Positions 15,854 through 25,018 of a stretch of 64,000 nucleotides of DNA are shown here, one piece after another. Source of the stretch: JAMWDF01 sp964645405. Its GTDB lineage: Bacteria; Ratteibacteria; UBA8468; B48-G9; DSTR01. The stretch lies in NCBI GenBank assembly GCA_964645405.1, contig CAZYCA010000044.1, forward strand, positions 124,001-188,000. Direction: 5' to 3'. Every line of letters begins with the position of its first letter. The first letter of the stretch is position 1. The notes beneath the pieces were generated by a model. The model saw only the letters and a list, made by a program, of their open reading frames with translations. It was not told the DNA's origin and did no database searches. Made by a program: the position numbers and the translations under genes.

Positions 15854-16671
15854 ATTTCCTCCTTTCCCGTGAAAGATGTTCCTTGAAGAATCCTTTCTGC
15901 GTTCTGCCACCAGACCCACTCCTGGAATTCCCAAGGTAGCTGCAGGTTGTTAAAAAGGTTTTCGTAGTCTGCCACCACTTCCGCTATACTCTCCGGGGCA
16001 ACATCACTGCCAAAAACTATTTTCTGCCATGGCCAGGTCCGGTCAGGACTCGGATAGGAACAATGGGGTGACCACCAGAGAAGTCCACCAATGTAATCAG
16101 GGCTCCGGTATTTCAGAAGAGAACCGGAAAAATCAAAAGACAGGTTAGGGTTCCAGCGACAGGCCATAGCAGCCTCATCACTCCAGGGATTCCCGAAATG
16201 AGCACCGATAATGGTTAGTTCCGGGAAACACCGGGCGATGTGGTCCAGATAGATGGGCCTCATGAGACTACTGTCACAATCCTTCCAGGCTGAGGTATTG
16301 GCAACAATGCCAAGATGAAAAACACAGATCATTCTCAGCCGGGCTGCTTTCTCATAGAGAGAGAAATACCGGGCATCATTATAGGGGAAAGTGGGGGCAA
16401 TAAACTTTAGCCCCAGAAATCCTTCTTCTTTAAAATGTTCTATATCCAGAGTACTACCGGTGCGAAAATCAAAACCAGCAAAGGGGACAAAGAAATCAGG
16501 ATAGTCTTTTGCTGCTTTGAGCACCAGTTTGTTATTACCAGGCAAACGGGATTCAGGCATACCTAAAACAACAGTCTTGATTACTCCAGCCTTTTCCCCA
16601 TTGATTCTCAATTTTTCCACATCCTCCTTTGAATGGAGGTGCTGGTGAAAGTCAATAATCTTTCTTTTCAT
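15850..16671 (-). CDS. amidohydrolase family protein (TIM-barrel hydrolase)
   Basis: 273 residues of the amidohydrolase-2 family, whose members are metal-dependent hydrolases or decarboxylases. The N-terminal IIDFHQHLHS gives the HxH metal pair, GAHFGNPW in the middle gives a His on strand 5, and FGSDVAPES near the end gives the conserved Asp on strand 8. The start is an ATG with an AAGGATATC stretch before it. Its stop overlaps the TTG start of the URO-D-fold gene. Related proteins include 4-oxalomesaconate hydratase and gamma-resorcylate decarboxylase; the substrate here cannot be told. Confidence 0.78.
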   Translation of the reverse strand: MKRKIIDFHQHLHSKEDVEKLRINGEKAGVIKTVVLGMPESRLPGNNKLVLKAAKDYPDFFVPFAGFDFRTGSTLDIEHFKEEGFLGLKFIAPTFPYNDARYFSLYEKAARLRMICVFHLGIVANTSAWKDCDSSLMRPIYLDHIARCFPELTIIGAHFGNPWSDEAAMACRWNPNLSFDFSGSLLKYRSPDYIGGLLWWSPHCSYPSPDRTWPWQKIVFGSDVAPESIAEVVADYENLFNNLQLPWEFQEWVWWQNAERILQGTSFTGKEEI

Positions 16672-16710
16672 GATATCCTTAAATTAAATTTTAACACGGG
16701 AGACAGAAAA

Positions 16711-16739
16711 TAGAAAAATTTTCTGCCTGCCAGTATAAT
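16711..16739 (+). promoter_or_regulatory. promoter of the LhgO-like gene, nearly leaderless
   Basis: TATAAT (16734-16739) lies only 11 bases before the ATG at 16751, with TAGAAA (16711-16716) as a weak -35 box at 17 bases. Transcription would start within a few bases of the start codon, and no Shine-Dalgarno sequence is visible. Confidence 0.5.
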
Positions 16740-16750
16740 AAAAAAATTCT

Positions 16751-17866
16751 ATGGTTGACTTTGAAGTACTGGTAATTGGTGCCGGGATTGTCGGGCTGGC
16801 AGTGGGTCGGGAACTGGCAGAAAGTGGTTTTTCTGTAGGTATGCTGGAAAAAAATCGCCGTTATGGTCTGGAAACCAGTTCCCGTAACAGCGAAGTACTC
16901 CATAGTGGTATTCACTATCCACCTGATTCTCTAAAAGCCAGTTTGTGTGTCCAGGGGAACCAGTTGCTTACTTCTCTGCTGAAAGAGTATGGTTTGATGT
17001 ATCTACCCTGCGGCAAGCTTACCCTGGCTGTAAACCCGGAAGAGGAGGGCAATCTTTATCACCTGAAGCAACAGGGAGAAAAAAATGGGGTGCCCGGGCT
17101 AAAACTTTTGAGCGGAACACACCTCAGCCAGATAGAGCCAGAAATTAAAGCAGTTTCTGGCTTGCTCACCCCAACGACTGGCATTTGCAACGCTCACCAG
17201 GTGATGGATTTTCTCGCGGAAAAATTTCGCCAGAGTGGTGGACTGATGGGATTAAATTCCAGAGTTACAGGAATAGAGTGGACCGGTCATCTTTACCGGG
17301 TTAGTGTTTTACAGGAGAAAGTGGAAACATACACAGCTTGTGCAGTTATTAATTGTGCCGGGCTCTTCTGCGATGATGTTAGCCGCATGCTGGGGCTGGT
17401 TTACCGGTTGTACTGGGCGAAAGGAGATTATTTCTCAGCACATAACTGCCCCCGGGTGAAACACCTGATATATCCGCTACCTTCCTCTGATTCTCTCGGT
17501 ATCCACGTGACACCAAGACTCGCTGGTGGATATCGTCTTGGTCCGGATATCCAGTATGTGGAAAAACAAACGAATCCCTATCCGGATGAAAAGGGGAATC
17601 CTGGCTATGGGGTTGATGCTGGCAAGGACAAGATTTTCCGGCAGCAGGTGGGATACTTTCTCCCGGGGATAGAAAAGGCAGAAATATTTCCAGAAACCTA
17701 TGGACTGAGACCAAAGATTCAGGGCCCAGGGGAACCATTCCAGGATTTTATTATCAAAGAGGAGAAAGAAAGAGGGTTTCCTCATTTTATTAACCTGATT
17801 GGTATAGAATCTCCAGGGTTGACTGCCTGTCTGGCGATAGCAAGGCTGATGAGGAAATTTTTCTGA
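16751..17866 (+). CDS. FAD-dependent oxidoreductase, L-2-hydroxyglutarate oxidase-like
   Basis: 371 residues of the DAO/LhgO family. The N-terminal VLVIGAGIVGLAVGRELA is the FAD-binding Rossmann motif, followed by LETSSRNSEVLHSGIHYPP, the LhgO-type segment, and a C-terminal GIESPGLTACLAIA. LhgO oxidises L-2-hydroxyglutarate to 2-oxoglutarate and passes electrons to quinones; related members act on glycerol-3-phosphate or other 2-hydroxyacids. It is a single gene, divergent from the amidohydrolase/URO-D pair. Confidence 0.8.
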   Translation: MVDFEVLVIGAGIVGLAVGRELAESGFSVGMLEKNRRYGLETSSRNSEVLHSGIHYPPDSLKASLCVQGNQLLTSLLKEYGLMYLPCGKLTLAVNPEEEGNLYHLKQQGEKNGVPGLKLLSGTHLSQIEPEIKAVSGLLTPTTGICNAHQVMDFLAEKFRQSGGLMGLNSRVTGIEWTGHLYRVSVLQEKVETYTACAVINCAGLFCDDVSRMLGLVYRLYWAKGDYFSAHNCPRVKHLIYPLPSSDSLGIHVTPRLAGGYRLGPDIQYVEKQTNPYPDEKGNPGYGVDAGKDKIFRQQVGYFLPGIEKAEIFPETYGLRPKIQGPGEPFQDFIIKEEKERGFPHFINLIGIESPGLTACLAIARLMRKFF

Positions 17867-17892
17867 AATATCCTCTGCCCAGACCTTGGGTA

Positions 17893-17922
17893 TTGACAGG
17901 GAAAAGATAAAGAAGGTATAAT
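17893..17922 (+). promoter_or_regulatory. consensus promoter, probably giving leaderless mRNA
   Basis: Perfect TTGACA (17893-17898) and perfect TATAAT (17917-17922) with an 18-base spacer. The ATG of the next gene begins at 17931, only 8 bases after the -10 box, so the transcript should begin at or next to the start codon. Confidence 0.75.
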
Positions 17923-17930
17923 CACACAAA

Positions 17931-18497
17931 ATGAAGAAAGGTCGGTTCCACTTACTGATTGACAGGGAGATTCAACTGCGGTTTGTCGTGTATATTGTCA
18001 TTTTTATGACTCTGGCGATGGCTGTAGGGAGTGTAGCAATTTTCTACAATGTCTGGGAGAGTATCCTTCAGGATGTTGTTGCCAGTAATGAACTGGTTAC
18101 CCAGATTTATCACCTTTCCTGGAGAAGATTTTTACCGGTGAGTATCAGTCTGACCCTGGGCATGGCAGTTTTATCCTGTCTGGGCATGATTATTCTTTCC
18201 CACCGGGTCGCCGGGCCGGCTTACCGCATAGCTACTATCCTGAAAGAGCTCAAACAGGGACGGCAACCAAATTTTAAGTTAAGGAAAGGGGATAGTCTCT
18301 ATCCGGTTCTGGAAGAACTGAAATCTTTTGCTGAACAGCAGGAAGCTATCACCAGAGCCGCCAGGCTGGTAATTTCCCACTGGCAAAATGTGGAGATTAA
18401 AGACATAAGTTTTAATCTTTCCCTGAAAGAACTGGAAAACTGTTTAAGCCGGGGCAAAAAACCTGAGGAGGGCGAAAACCATGAGAAAGGGGTTTAG
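17931..18497 (+). CDS. two-helix membrane protein with HAMP-like region
   Basis: 188 residues. Two membrane segments (about residues 17-40 and 64-89) flank a short external loop, followed by a HAMP-like stretch (HRVAGPAYRIATILKELKQG) and a cytoplasmic helical tail. No catalytic domain is attached, so it may be a sensor stub or partner of the neighbouring signalling protein. Its end overlaps the start of the prepilin-FecR gene by 17 bases, marking an operon with it and the CHASE2-HD-GYP gene. Confidence 0.6.
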   Translation: MKKGRFHLLIDREIQLRFVVYIVIFMTLAMAVGSVAIFYNVWESILQDVVASNELVTQIYHLSWRRFLPVSISLTLGMAVLSCLGMIILSHRVAGPAYRIATILKELKQGRQPNFKLRKGDSLYPVLEELKSFAEQQEAITRAARLVISHWQNVEIKDISFNLSLKELENCLSRGKKPEEGENHEKGV

Positions 18498-19395
18498 TCT
18501 GATTGAGGTAGTGATTGTAGTCTTCATAGTAGCGGCTTTTATTTTGCTTTTCGCAGGTTTGGTCAACCGCTCCAGAGAAATGGGTCGCACCATGAGCTGT
18601 ATCAACAATATGAAGCAGCTTGTGCAGGCGATTGAAAGTTACCAGGCTGACTGGAAGGATACACCTTATACCCTGAGTTCTTTATCCCCTGTGTATATCA
18701 CTAATGAGAAAGTTTTTCATTGTCCGGCTGACCGTTCCGGAGAAAACAGCTATGAGGATTTTTATGTTAACAGACCGCTCTATGAGGAAGAAAGTAGGAA
18801 GATTATTCTGGCCTGTCCCAGACACTACAGATATAGTAAAACAGTAGCCGCTTATCTTTCCTACGCAGTGGATATCGGTAATACCCAGAAGGTTACCCAG
18901 AATGGTGTCAGCATTTCACCCCAGAAATTTGGTAAGGAACTATTTACCGGTCAGTTGAAGTTTGCTGATGGCACCAGTGCCGATGTGAGTGAAGGTAGTG
19001 TCGGCATCCTTTCCTCTTTTGTAGATAACCACGGAAGAGTTTACAGCCTGATTTATATCCCGGAGACAGGAGAAAAGGTTAATGTGGAAATAACACATGA
19101 GGGTAACTCACAGTTTGAAGTGATTACACCTTCAGTTATTGCTGGTGTGGCTGGTACTAAGTTTGCGGTATCTGCCTCCCTGACAGGGGAAATATACCGC
19201 ACAGTAGTGGATGTTGTGGAAGGCATGGTTAAAGGTCTCCGCAGGGCTACTGGCAAATTTTTCACCCTCAAGCCAGGCCAGACCCTGGTGGAAGAAAGTC
19301 AGATCTGGCGGGATGAGGATACCAGCACACCGGAGAAGGAAAAAAGAAAGAAAAAGATTCCCAGAAAGCCCCCAAAACCGAGGCAGGTTTATTAA
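18481..19395 (+). CDS. type IV prepilin-like protein fused to a FecR-type domain
   Basis: 304 residues. The N-terminus MRKGFSLIEVVIV is a class III prepilin signal: cleavage after Gly4, Phe5 as mature residue 1 and Glu9 at +5, followed by a hydrophobic helix and the SCINNMKQL start of a pseudopilin head. From about residue 150 the sequence resembles a FecR domain, best seen in FEVITPSVIAGVAGTKFAV and VVDVVEGMVK. The C-terminus is a basic Pro/Lys-rich tail. A GAGGAG site precedes the ATG. FecR domains usually relay or bind envelope ligands, so this may be a surface or periplasmic pilus-linked sensor for the adjacent CHASE2 protein. Confidence 0.75.
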   Translation: MRKGFSLIEVVIVVFIVAAFILLFAGLVNRSREMGRTMSCINNMKQLVQAIESYQADWKDTPYTLSSLSPVYITNEKVFHCPADRSGENSYEDFYVNRPLYEEESRKIILACPRHYRYSKTVAAYLSYAVDIGNTQKVTQNGVSISPQKFGKELFTGQLKFADGTSADVSEGSVGILSSFVDNHGRVYSLIYIPETGEKVNVEITHEGNSQFEVITPSVIAGVAGTKFAVSASLTGEIYRTVVDVVEGMVKGLRRATGKFFTLKPGQTLVEESQIWRDEDTSTPEKEKRKKKIPRKPPKPRQVY

Positions 19396-19409
19396 AGATC
19401 CATTATTAG

Positions 19410-21739
19410 ATGAGGAAATGGTGGGTCAGAGTTTTTGCCGGGTTAGTACTGGCTGTGGTAGTTTTCGCCCTTTTCCAGCAGGGTGTCTTAGAGAGACTGG
19501 AACTGGTTACTTATGACTGGCGCCTAAAAACAACCAGTCCCACGACGGACAGACTTCTTCCGTTTGTAATCGTTGGCATCACAGAGAATTTTCAACGAAA
19601 AGTCGGTCAGGAATTTTCCAGGGAATATTTCACCAGATTTCTTGATCTCTGCCATAAGGAAGGTGCTACAGTTGTTGGTTTTGATATCTTCTTCCCTGAC
19701 TTAAAGAAATTTTCTACGGATACCAGACTTGCTGAGGCTTTGTCCTCCAGAAGCCAGACTGTGCTTCCGGTTTTTTCTCCAGAATCCCTGAGAGAAAAGA
19801 AAGGAATAATTCCCAGGGCTAATTCTTTAAGGGGTAGCCACCAGTTATTCAGCCAGGCAGCTACATCCTCCGGCCATATTAATGTTCTTCCTGACAGTGA
19901 CAGAACTGTCCGCCGTCTTCCATTTCTGTTGCAGTATAATAAAACCAGGGTTCCGCAACTATCTCTGGAACTGGTAAGACTCTGGTCCGGGGCACGAGAA
20001 ATTAGAGCGGAGTTAATCAGGACGTGGCGAAGACCTTCTGGTATCATTCCTGTTGATGAATCCGGAACATTTTATATCCGTTTTCTGAAACCACAGGAAT
20101 TAGCCAAGTATTTCCATTCTTTTGAGGATATTCTTCTGAGAAATTATCCCAAAAATCTGTTTAAGGGCAAGATAGTACTGGTAGGTCAGACCATTGTGGG
20201 AGCAAAAAATGCTGATTTAGTACCTACTCCTTTTGGTATTCAGTTTGGGGTGATGGTCCAGGCTGCAGCGCTCTGGACAGCTCTGGCTGATGCTTACATC
20301 TGGAGGCTGGATAAAAGTCTCATACTTTTGCTTCTGGTTCTAAGCGGAATCATGACCAGCTTCATTTTTTTCGGCAGGAACCCCTGGCTGAGTACTCTTT
20401 TTCTTGCACTTGTAATCTCCGGTATAATGCTGGGTAGTCGGGCCTCTCTTCAATATAGGGGAATTTTCTTAGAAACAGTGCCCTTCCTGCTGGTAGCAGG
20501 TACCAGCTACGTTTCTTCCTTGGTGTTTTCTCTTCATGGGAGTTTGACAGCCCTTTTTAAAAAAGAGGCGGCCTTTAATGTCTTAGAAGAAACAGAAAGA
20601 GAGATTGCTCACCTTTTAAAACCAGAGGAATTTGTCCATTTTTCAGAAAGTGATAACCTGCCTACTTTTCAGACAAACGGCACAATTGAGGCGACCTCAG
20701 AGATTGCGTTGAGAACGTTGGTGATTTCGCTGGGTATTGAATCAGCAGCAATACTGGCAATTTCAGCCAGAAGTGAGCCACAGGTTTTAGTCTCTTCAGG
20801 CAAGTTATGGTCACTTTTTCCTCTGAAGAAAGTTTCTGAGTTAGTTTCCGGGCAAAGCGGACCAGTCATCCTCAGCAGTTCTTTTCTGCGCAGACAGCAT
20901 CTGTCAGAAGAAGTGAAAAACGTAATGATTATAAGTTCTGTAAAGCATCCTGGGTACAGAATCGCAGGTCTTTTTGTGAATAAGTCTCCGACAGTTTTTT
21001 CCAGTTCCAGACGTTTTACTTTAGATGATGCCAGGCTGGCAGAAACTCTTCTTCTTCAGACCCTCATCGCTGTCCAGAATGCCCGGCTTACCCTCGCTCT
21101 CAAAAATGCTCAACTGGAGACAATCTTTCGTCTGGCGGTGGCAGTGGAGTACAGGGATAGAGAAACAGGGTTGCATATCCACCGGGTAAGTGAATATGCT
21201 GGTGTTATTGCAGAAAGTCTGGGGCTTCCTGATGTGGAGGTGGAACTGATTCGGACAGCTATGCCCATGCATGATATTGGTAAAATTGCTATTCCTGATA
21301 ATATTCTTCTGAAAGCAGGAAACCTTACCGAGGAAGAAAAGCAGGTAGTGCGGCAACACCCTTTAATTGGAGCCAGAATTTTACATGGTTCATCTTCTCT
21401 GGTGTTGAAAATAGCAGAGGTGATTGCTTTAAATCATCAGGAACGCTATGATGGTTCTGGTTATCCACAGGGTTTGGCTGGCCAGTCAATTCCTCTTTAT
21501 GGTCGGATTGCTGCTATTGCGGATATTTTTGATGCGCTCTCTTCTAAAAGAATATACAAGCAGGCTTTAAATTTAGAAGAAAGTTATCGGGTTTTAGAAA
21601 AAGAAGCCGGGCATTCCGTAGACCCTGGTCTGGTAGAATTTTTTCTCCGGGAAAAAGAAAAAGTTGGCCAGATTTACAGACGGTATTTAGAGGAAGAGAA
21701 AAAAGGAATCTGGTTTTTTGATGAAGGAGTCAAACCGGG

Positions 21740-21758
<19 letters not shown>
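19410..21758 (+). CDS. CHASE2-GAF-HD-GYP signalling protein
   Basis: 782 residues. An N-terminal membrane segment leads to an extracytoplasmic CHASE2 sensor domain (about 25-290, with VVGFDIFFPD and FKGKIVLVGQTIVGAKN), then three membrane helices (about 297-372), a GAF-like region (about 385-560) and a C-terminal HD-GYP domain (about 575-755). The HD pair is at residues 621-622 (MHDIGK) and the GYP motif at 684-686 (DGSGYP), so cyclic-di-GMP phosphodiesterase activity is expected. It follows the prepilin-FecR gene by 14 bases. Its last 19 bases overlap tRNA-Arg on the other strand, and its final residues GALGEG are encoded by antisense tRNA sequence. Confidence 0.85.
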
Positions 21759-21813
<55 letters not shown>

Positions 21814-21824
21814 CTGTTAAAATG

Positions 21825-21830
21825 ATTATA
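21825..21830 (-). promoter_or_regulatory. -10 box of tRNA-Arg
   Basis: Perfect minus-strand TATAAT (21830-21825), 11 bases before the first base of the mature tRNA. The -35 region is poor (TTATTC at 17 bases). Confidence 0.45.
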
Positions 21831-21853
21831 CCACTTTTGTGGAAGGAGAATAA

Positions 21854-23188
21854 ATGGAAAACCGTCCTAATATTCTGCTGATTTTGAGTGACCAGCAACG
21901 CTGGGATACCTTAGGTTGTTACGGCTGCCCGGATAATACAAGTCCCAACCTGGACCTTTTAGCCCGGGAAGGTACTTTATTCCAGCAGGCTTTTACCTGT
22001 CAGCCTGTATGTGGGCCGGCACGTTCGTGTCTGCAGACAGGAAGGTACGCTACTGAAACTGGTTGTTTTACCAACCATCGTCGGTTACCAGCCGCTGAAG
22101 TTACTATTGCCAGACTTTTAAGAAGAGCCGGGTATGAAACAGCTTATCTTGGCAAGTGGCACCTGGCTTCCTGTGGACAAAAAGGTGGCCCGGATGATTT
22201 TCGGGCCAGGCCGGTTCCTGTTGATCGACGTGGGGGATATGAAGATTTCTGGCTGGCATCTGATGTCCTGGAGTTTACTTCTCATGCTTATGATGGCTAT
22301 GTGTTTGACAGTTCTGGAAGAAGGCGGGATTTCCCTCCAGGTAAATACAGGGTTGATGTACTGACAGACTGGGCACTGGAATATTTGAGAACTCGGAATC
22401 AGGATAAACCTTTCTTCCTTTTTCTCTCTTATATTGAACCCCACCATCAGAATGACCATGGCCATTTTGAGGGCCCGATTGGTTGTCGGCAGGTGTTTTC
22501 CCGGTACACAGTCCCCGGTGACTTAAAGAATCTTAAAGGAGACTGGGAACAAGAATTTCCTGATTATCTTGGTTGCTGCTACGCTCTGGATAAAGGTGTG
22601 GGGAAAATACGTGATTTTTTGGAAAATCATGGTCTGTGGGAAAATACCATTTTCATCTATACTTCTGACCACGGCTGTCATTTCCGCACCAGAAATGCGG
22701 AGTACAAGCGGTCCTGTCATGAAAGTTCCATCCGCATTCCCCTGATTATTTCCGGACCTGGATTTAAAACAGCAAGCACACTTACTCATCTGGTAAGTTT
22801 AATTGATTTGCCCCCCACTATTTTGCAAGCAGCCGGTATCCCGGTTCCTCAGAGTATGCAGGGGAAACCATTACAGCAACTTTTTTCTCCACAGGTCTCC
22901 TGGCCGCAGGAAGTCTTCATCCAGATTAGTGAATCGCAGGTGGGACGGGCAATAAGGACCAGCCGCTGGAAGTACTCTGTTAGTGCTACGGGAAAAAATG
23001 GTTTGCTTGATGCCGGGAGTGATTTTTACCAGGAAGAATGTCTCTATGATTTGAGTGAAGACCCTCACGAGCAAAATAATCTTGTCAGGCAGCCCCGGAC
23101 AGTCAAGGTGCGCAGATACCTGGCGGACCGGCTTGTGGCAAGAATGGTACAAGCCGGTGAAAAACCGCCATTTATTCAACAGGCATAA
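21854..23188 (+). CDS. Cys-type sulfatase, second copy
   Basis: 444 residues of the sulfatase family. DQQ at residues 13-15 supplies metal ligands; CGPAR (Cys53) is the formylglycine site in the CxPxR form; YTSDHGCHF carries further metal ligands. No signal peptide precedes RPNILLILSDQQ, as in the copy at 3200-4645, so both appear cytoplasmic. A GGAAGGAG site precedes the ATG. It stands alone between tRNA-Arg and the V-ATPase region, so its substrate has no direct genetic hint. A formylglycine-generating enzyme must be encoded elsewhere. Confidence 0.87.
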   Translation: MENRPNILLILSDQQRWDTLGCYGCPDNTSPNLDLLAREGTLFQQAFTCQPVCGPARSCLQTGRYATETGCFTNHRRLPAAEVTIARLLRRAGYETAYLGKWHLASCGQKGGPDDFRARPVPVDRRGGYEDFWLASDVLEFTSHAYDGYVFDSSGRRRDFPPGKYRVDVLTDWALEYLRTRNQDKPFFLFLSYIEPHHQNDHGHFEGPIGCRQVFSRYTVPGDLKNLKGDWEQEFPDYLGCCYALDKGVGKIRDFLENHGLWENTIFIYTSDHGCHFRTRNAEYKRSCHESSIRIPLIISGPGFKTASTLTHLVSLIDLPPTILQAAGIPVPQSMQGKPLQQLFSPQVSWPQEVFIQISESQVGRAIRTSRWKYSVSATGKNGLLDAGSDFYQEECLYDLSEDPHEQNNLVRQPRTVKVRRYLADRLVARMVQAGEKPPFIQQA

Positions 23189-23201
23189 AAAAATTCAAGG
23201 C

Positions 23202-23564
23202 ATGAAAATATTAACTGCATCGCAGAAAGACCATTTGATTCAATGGCTGGTGCTTGTTGGTCTGGCAGAAATTTTAGTTGTCTGTCACGGCAGTTTCAGA
23301 AGGAGTATTTTTAATTTAGCCGCGGCGGGATTCTGGGCGGGTTTCTTTTTACGGTTGCTGGGTTGCTACCCGGGAAAGAAAGAACCAGCGATAGTTGATT
23401 TCAGTTCCGGCTTTCTCTCCTTGTTACTCCAGGCACAGGCAGGAAGAAGGAGGAGAACTATTTCCCTTTTCTTCCCCCTTGTTATCCTGCCACATGTGAT
23501 TTACATCTGGAGCCAGCCCTGCCTGGGAACAGCTGGCTGGCGACGTTTCTGGCAGAATTGCTGA
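23202..23564 (+). CDS. small hydrophobic protein of unknown function
   Basis: 120 residues from an ATG 13 bases behind the sulfatase stop. Two or three hydrophobic segments are visible (about residues 13-27, 37-51 and 85-101). No family is recognised. The ribosome binding site is weak. It precedes the V-ATPase operon, where small accessory membrane proteins are sometimes found, but a separate promoter at 23584-23612 lies between. The frame could also be fortuitous. Confidence 0.4.
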   Translation: MKILTASQKDHLIQWLVLVGLAEILVVCHGSFRRSIFNLAAAGFWAGFFLRLLGCYPGKKEPAIVDFSSGFLSLLLQAQAGRRRRTISLFFPLVILPHVIYIWSQPCLGTAGWRRFWQNC

Positions 23565-23583
23565 AAAAGGAAAGGGCAGGTAG

Positions 23584-23612
23584 TTGTTTTTTAACTGGTT
23601 TTCCGCTAAAAT
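23584..23612 (+). promoter_or_regulatory. possible promoter of the V-ATPase operon
   Basis: TTGTTT (23584-23589) and TAAAAT (23607-23612) are spaced by 17 bases and lie 24 bases before the first ATPase gene. The -35 box has only three consensus bases. Confidence 0.4.
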
Positions 23613-23636
23613 TGGAGGGAAGAACAGAGGCTGAAA

Positions 23637-23957
23637 ATGTTGAAAGAAAGTGTGACCAAAATTCTGGTAGCTGAACAGCAGGCAAGAAAGAAACTGGAAG
23701 AAGCCAGAAAGAAGGCAGAAGAAATAATCAAGCAGGCAAGAGAAAAGGTAATCCTTCTACAGGAGGAGGCCAGGAAGCAGACTATAAGGCAGATGGAAGA
23801 GAGAAGAGAAAGGGAAAGGCAGCAGTGGCTTCGGGAAAAAGATGAAATTCTTCAGCAGGTAAGGGAAGAAATCAAGCAGAGAGAAGAAAAGAGGAAAAAA
23901 GAAATTCCTGTTCTGGCAGGAAAGATTTTTACAAGATGGATTTCTCCGGGGAAATAA
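23637..23957 (+). CDS. V/A-type ATPase peripheral stalk subunit G/H
   Basis: 106 residues, almost entirely charged coiled coil (AEQQARKKLEEARKKAEEII...), matching the small stalk subunit (NtpF/AhaH/VatG) that pairs with subunit E to hold the catalytic head. It opens the operon, 1 base before subunit C. Similarity is mostly compositional, so the call rests on position as well as on sequence. Confidence 0.75.
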   Translation: MLKESVTKILVAEQQARKKLEEARKKAEEIIKQAREKVILLQEEARKQTIRQMEERRERERQQWLREKDEILQQVREEIKQREEKRKKEIPVLAGKIFTRWISPGK

Positions 23958-23958
23958 C

Positions 23959-24999
23959 ATGCGCCAGCTCGCAAGATATTCTTTTGTCAATGCCAGGGTA
24001 AGAGCACTTTTATCACGGCTGCTGGAGGAGGATGTCTGGAGAAGGTTAACACAGGCGACAGATTTTCGATCCTTACTGGATATTCTGGGAAGCACAGTTT
24101 ATAAGGAGACTGTTTCCGGAATCACCGGTAACAAGGAGGATCTGCTGGAATTTGAACGGCGGGTAAAAATTTTTGACCTGGCTATTTTCCGGAAGCTGAT
24201 ACAGTCAATTGCGGAAGGCCCGGAAAGGAATTTGTTGGTGCTGCTGCTGCAACGGTATGAAGTGGATGAATTGAAAACAGCACTGAGACTGTGGTTTGGT
24301 AAGCCAGCAGTAGACCCGTCTGATTACCTGCTGGGTCAACCTATCTGTTCCCGGATAGATTTTTCCGGGATAGTGGCTGCTCGTTCTCTGGAAGAGATTA
24401 TTGTTCTTCTGGAAGAGACAGATTTTGACAGAGCCTTGAGAAATGCCAGGAAACGCTTCCAGGAAACAGGCTCTCTTTTTGTTCTGGAATCAACTCTGGA
24501 TATTGATTATTACCGGCGGTTGCTGGCTGCCGTGGGTAATCTCTCCTCCCGGGACCGTCTGGTTGCCGGTACATTGATAGGACTGATTATAGACCTGGAG
24601 AATATTAACTGGTTACTGAGACAGCGAGTTTATTACTCTTTAGGACTGGAGGAGTTTCTGGAATGGGTCATTCCTGGGGGAAGACATATAACGGCCGAAG
24701 ATATCCGTCGCAGTTACACTGTGGACGGTGCGGAACAGATTGTCAGGGCAGTATCTCGTGGTCCCTACCAGGAACTGAAAAAATTTGAGCGCCAGGATTT
24801 TCATCTTATAGAAAGTTTCCTTTACGAAGTTTTGTTGCACCAGGTGAGGAAGATTCTGGCTGGATTTCCTTTCACCATTGGACCAGTGCTTGGTTACCTT
24901 GTCCTGAAACAGCGGGAAACCAGGACTCTTGTCTCTGTGGCTGGTGCTCTTTCTGCTGGTCTGGGTCAGGACTTTACAAAAAATATAGTTTTCCACTGA
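23959..24999 (+). CDS. V/A-type ATPase subunit C (d-type)
   Basis: 346 residues of the V0D/AC39 family, the funnel-shaped subunit that couples the central shaft to the membrane c-ring. The N-terminal RYSFVNARVRALLSRLLEED and central DLENINWLLRQRVYY are typical of the three-fold repeated helical design. It directly follows the stalk subunit and precedes subunit I by 19 bases. Confidence 0.85.
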   Translation: MRQLARYSFVNARVRALLSRLLEEDVWRRLTQATDFRSLLDILGSTVYKETVSGITGNKEDLLEFERRVKIFDLAIFRKLIQSIAEGPERNLLVLLLQRYEVDELKTALRLWFGKPAVDPSDYLLGQPICSRIDFSGIVAARSLEEIIVLLEETDFDRALRNARKRFQETGSLFVLESTLDIDYYRRLLAAVGNLSSRDRLVAGTLIGLIIDLENINWLLRQRVYYSLGLEEFLEWVIPGGRHITAEDIRRSYTVDGAEQIVRAVSRGPYQELKKFERQDFHLIESFLYEVLLHQVRKILAGFPFTIGPVLGYLVLKQRETRTLVSVAGALSAGLGQDFTKNIVFH

Positions 25000-25018
25000 G
25001 TAACTTCAAGGAAGAAAG

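Noticed and set aside
15854..15934. Longer ATG start for the second URO-D-fold gene at 15934
   Set aside because: It would overlap the amidohydrolase gene by 85 bases; the TTG at 15853 has AAAGGAGG and a TTGA overlap.
21831..21842. CCAC-TTTT-GTGG hairpin before the second sulfatase
   Set aside because: Only four base pairs and followed by a ribosome binding site, not by a T run; not a terminator.
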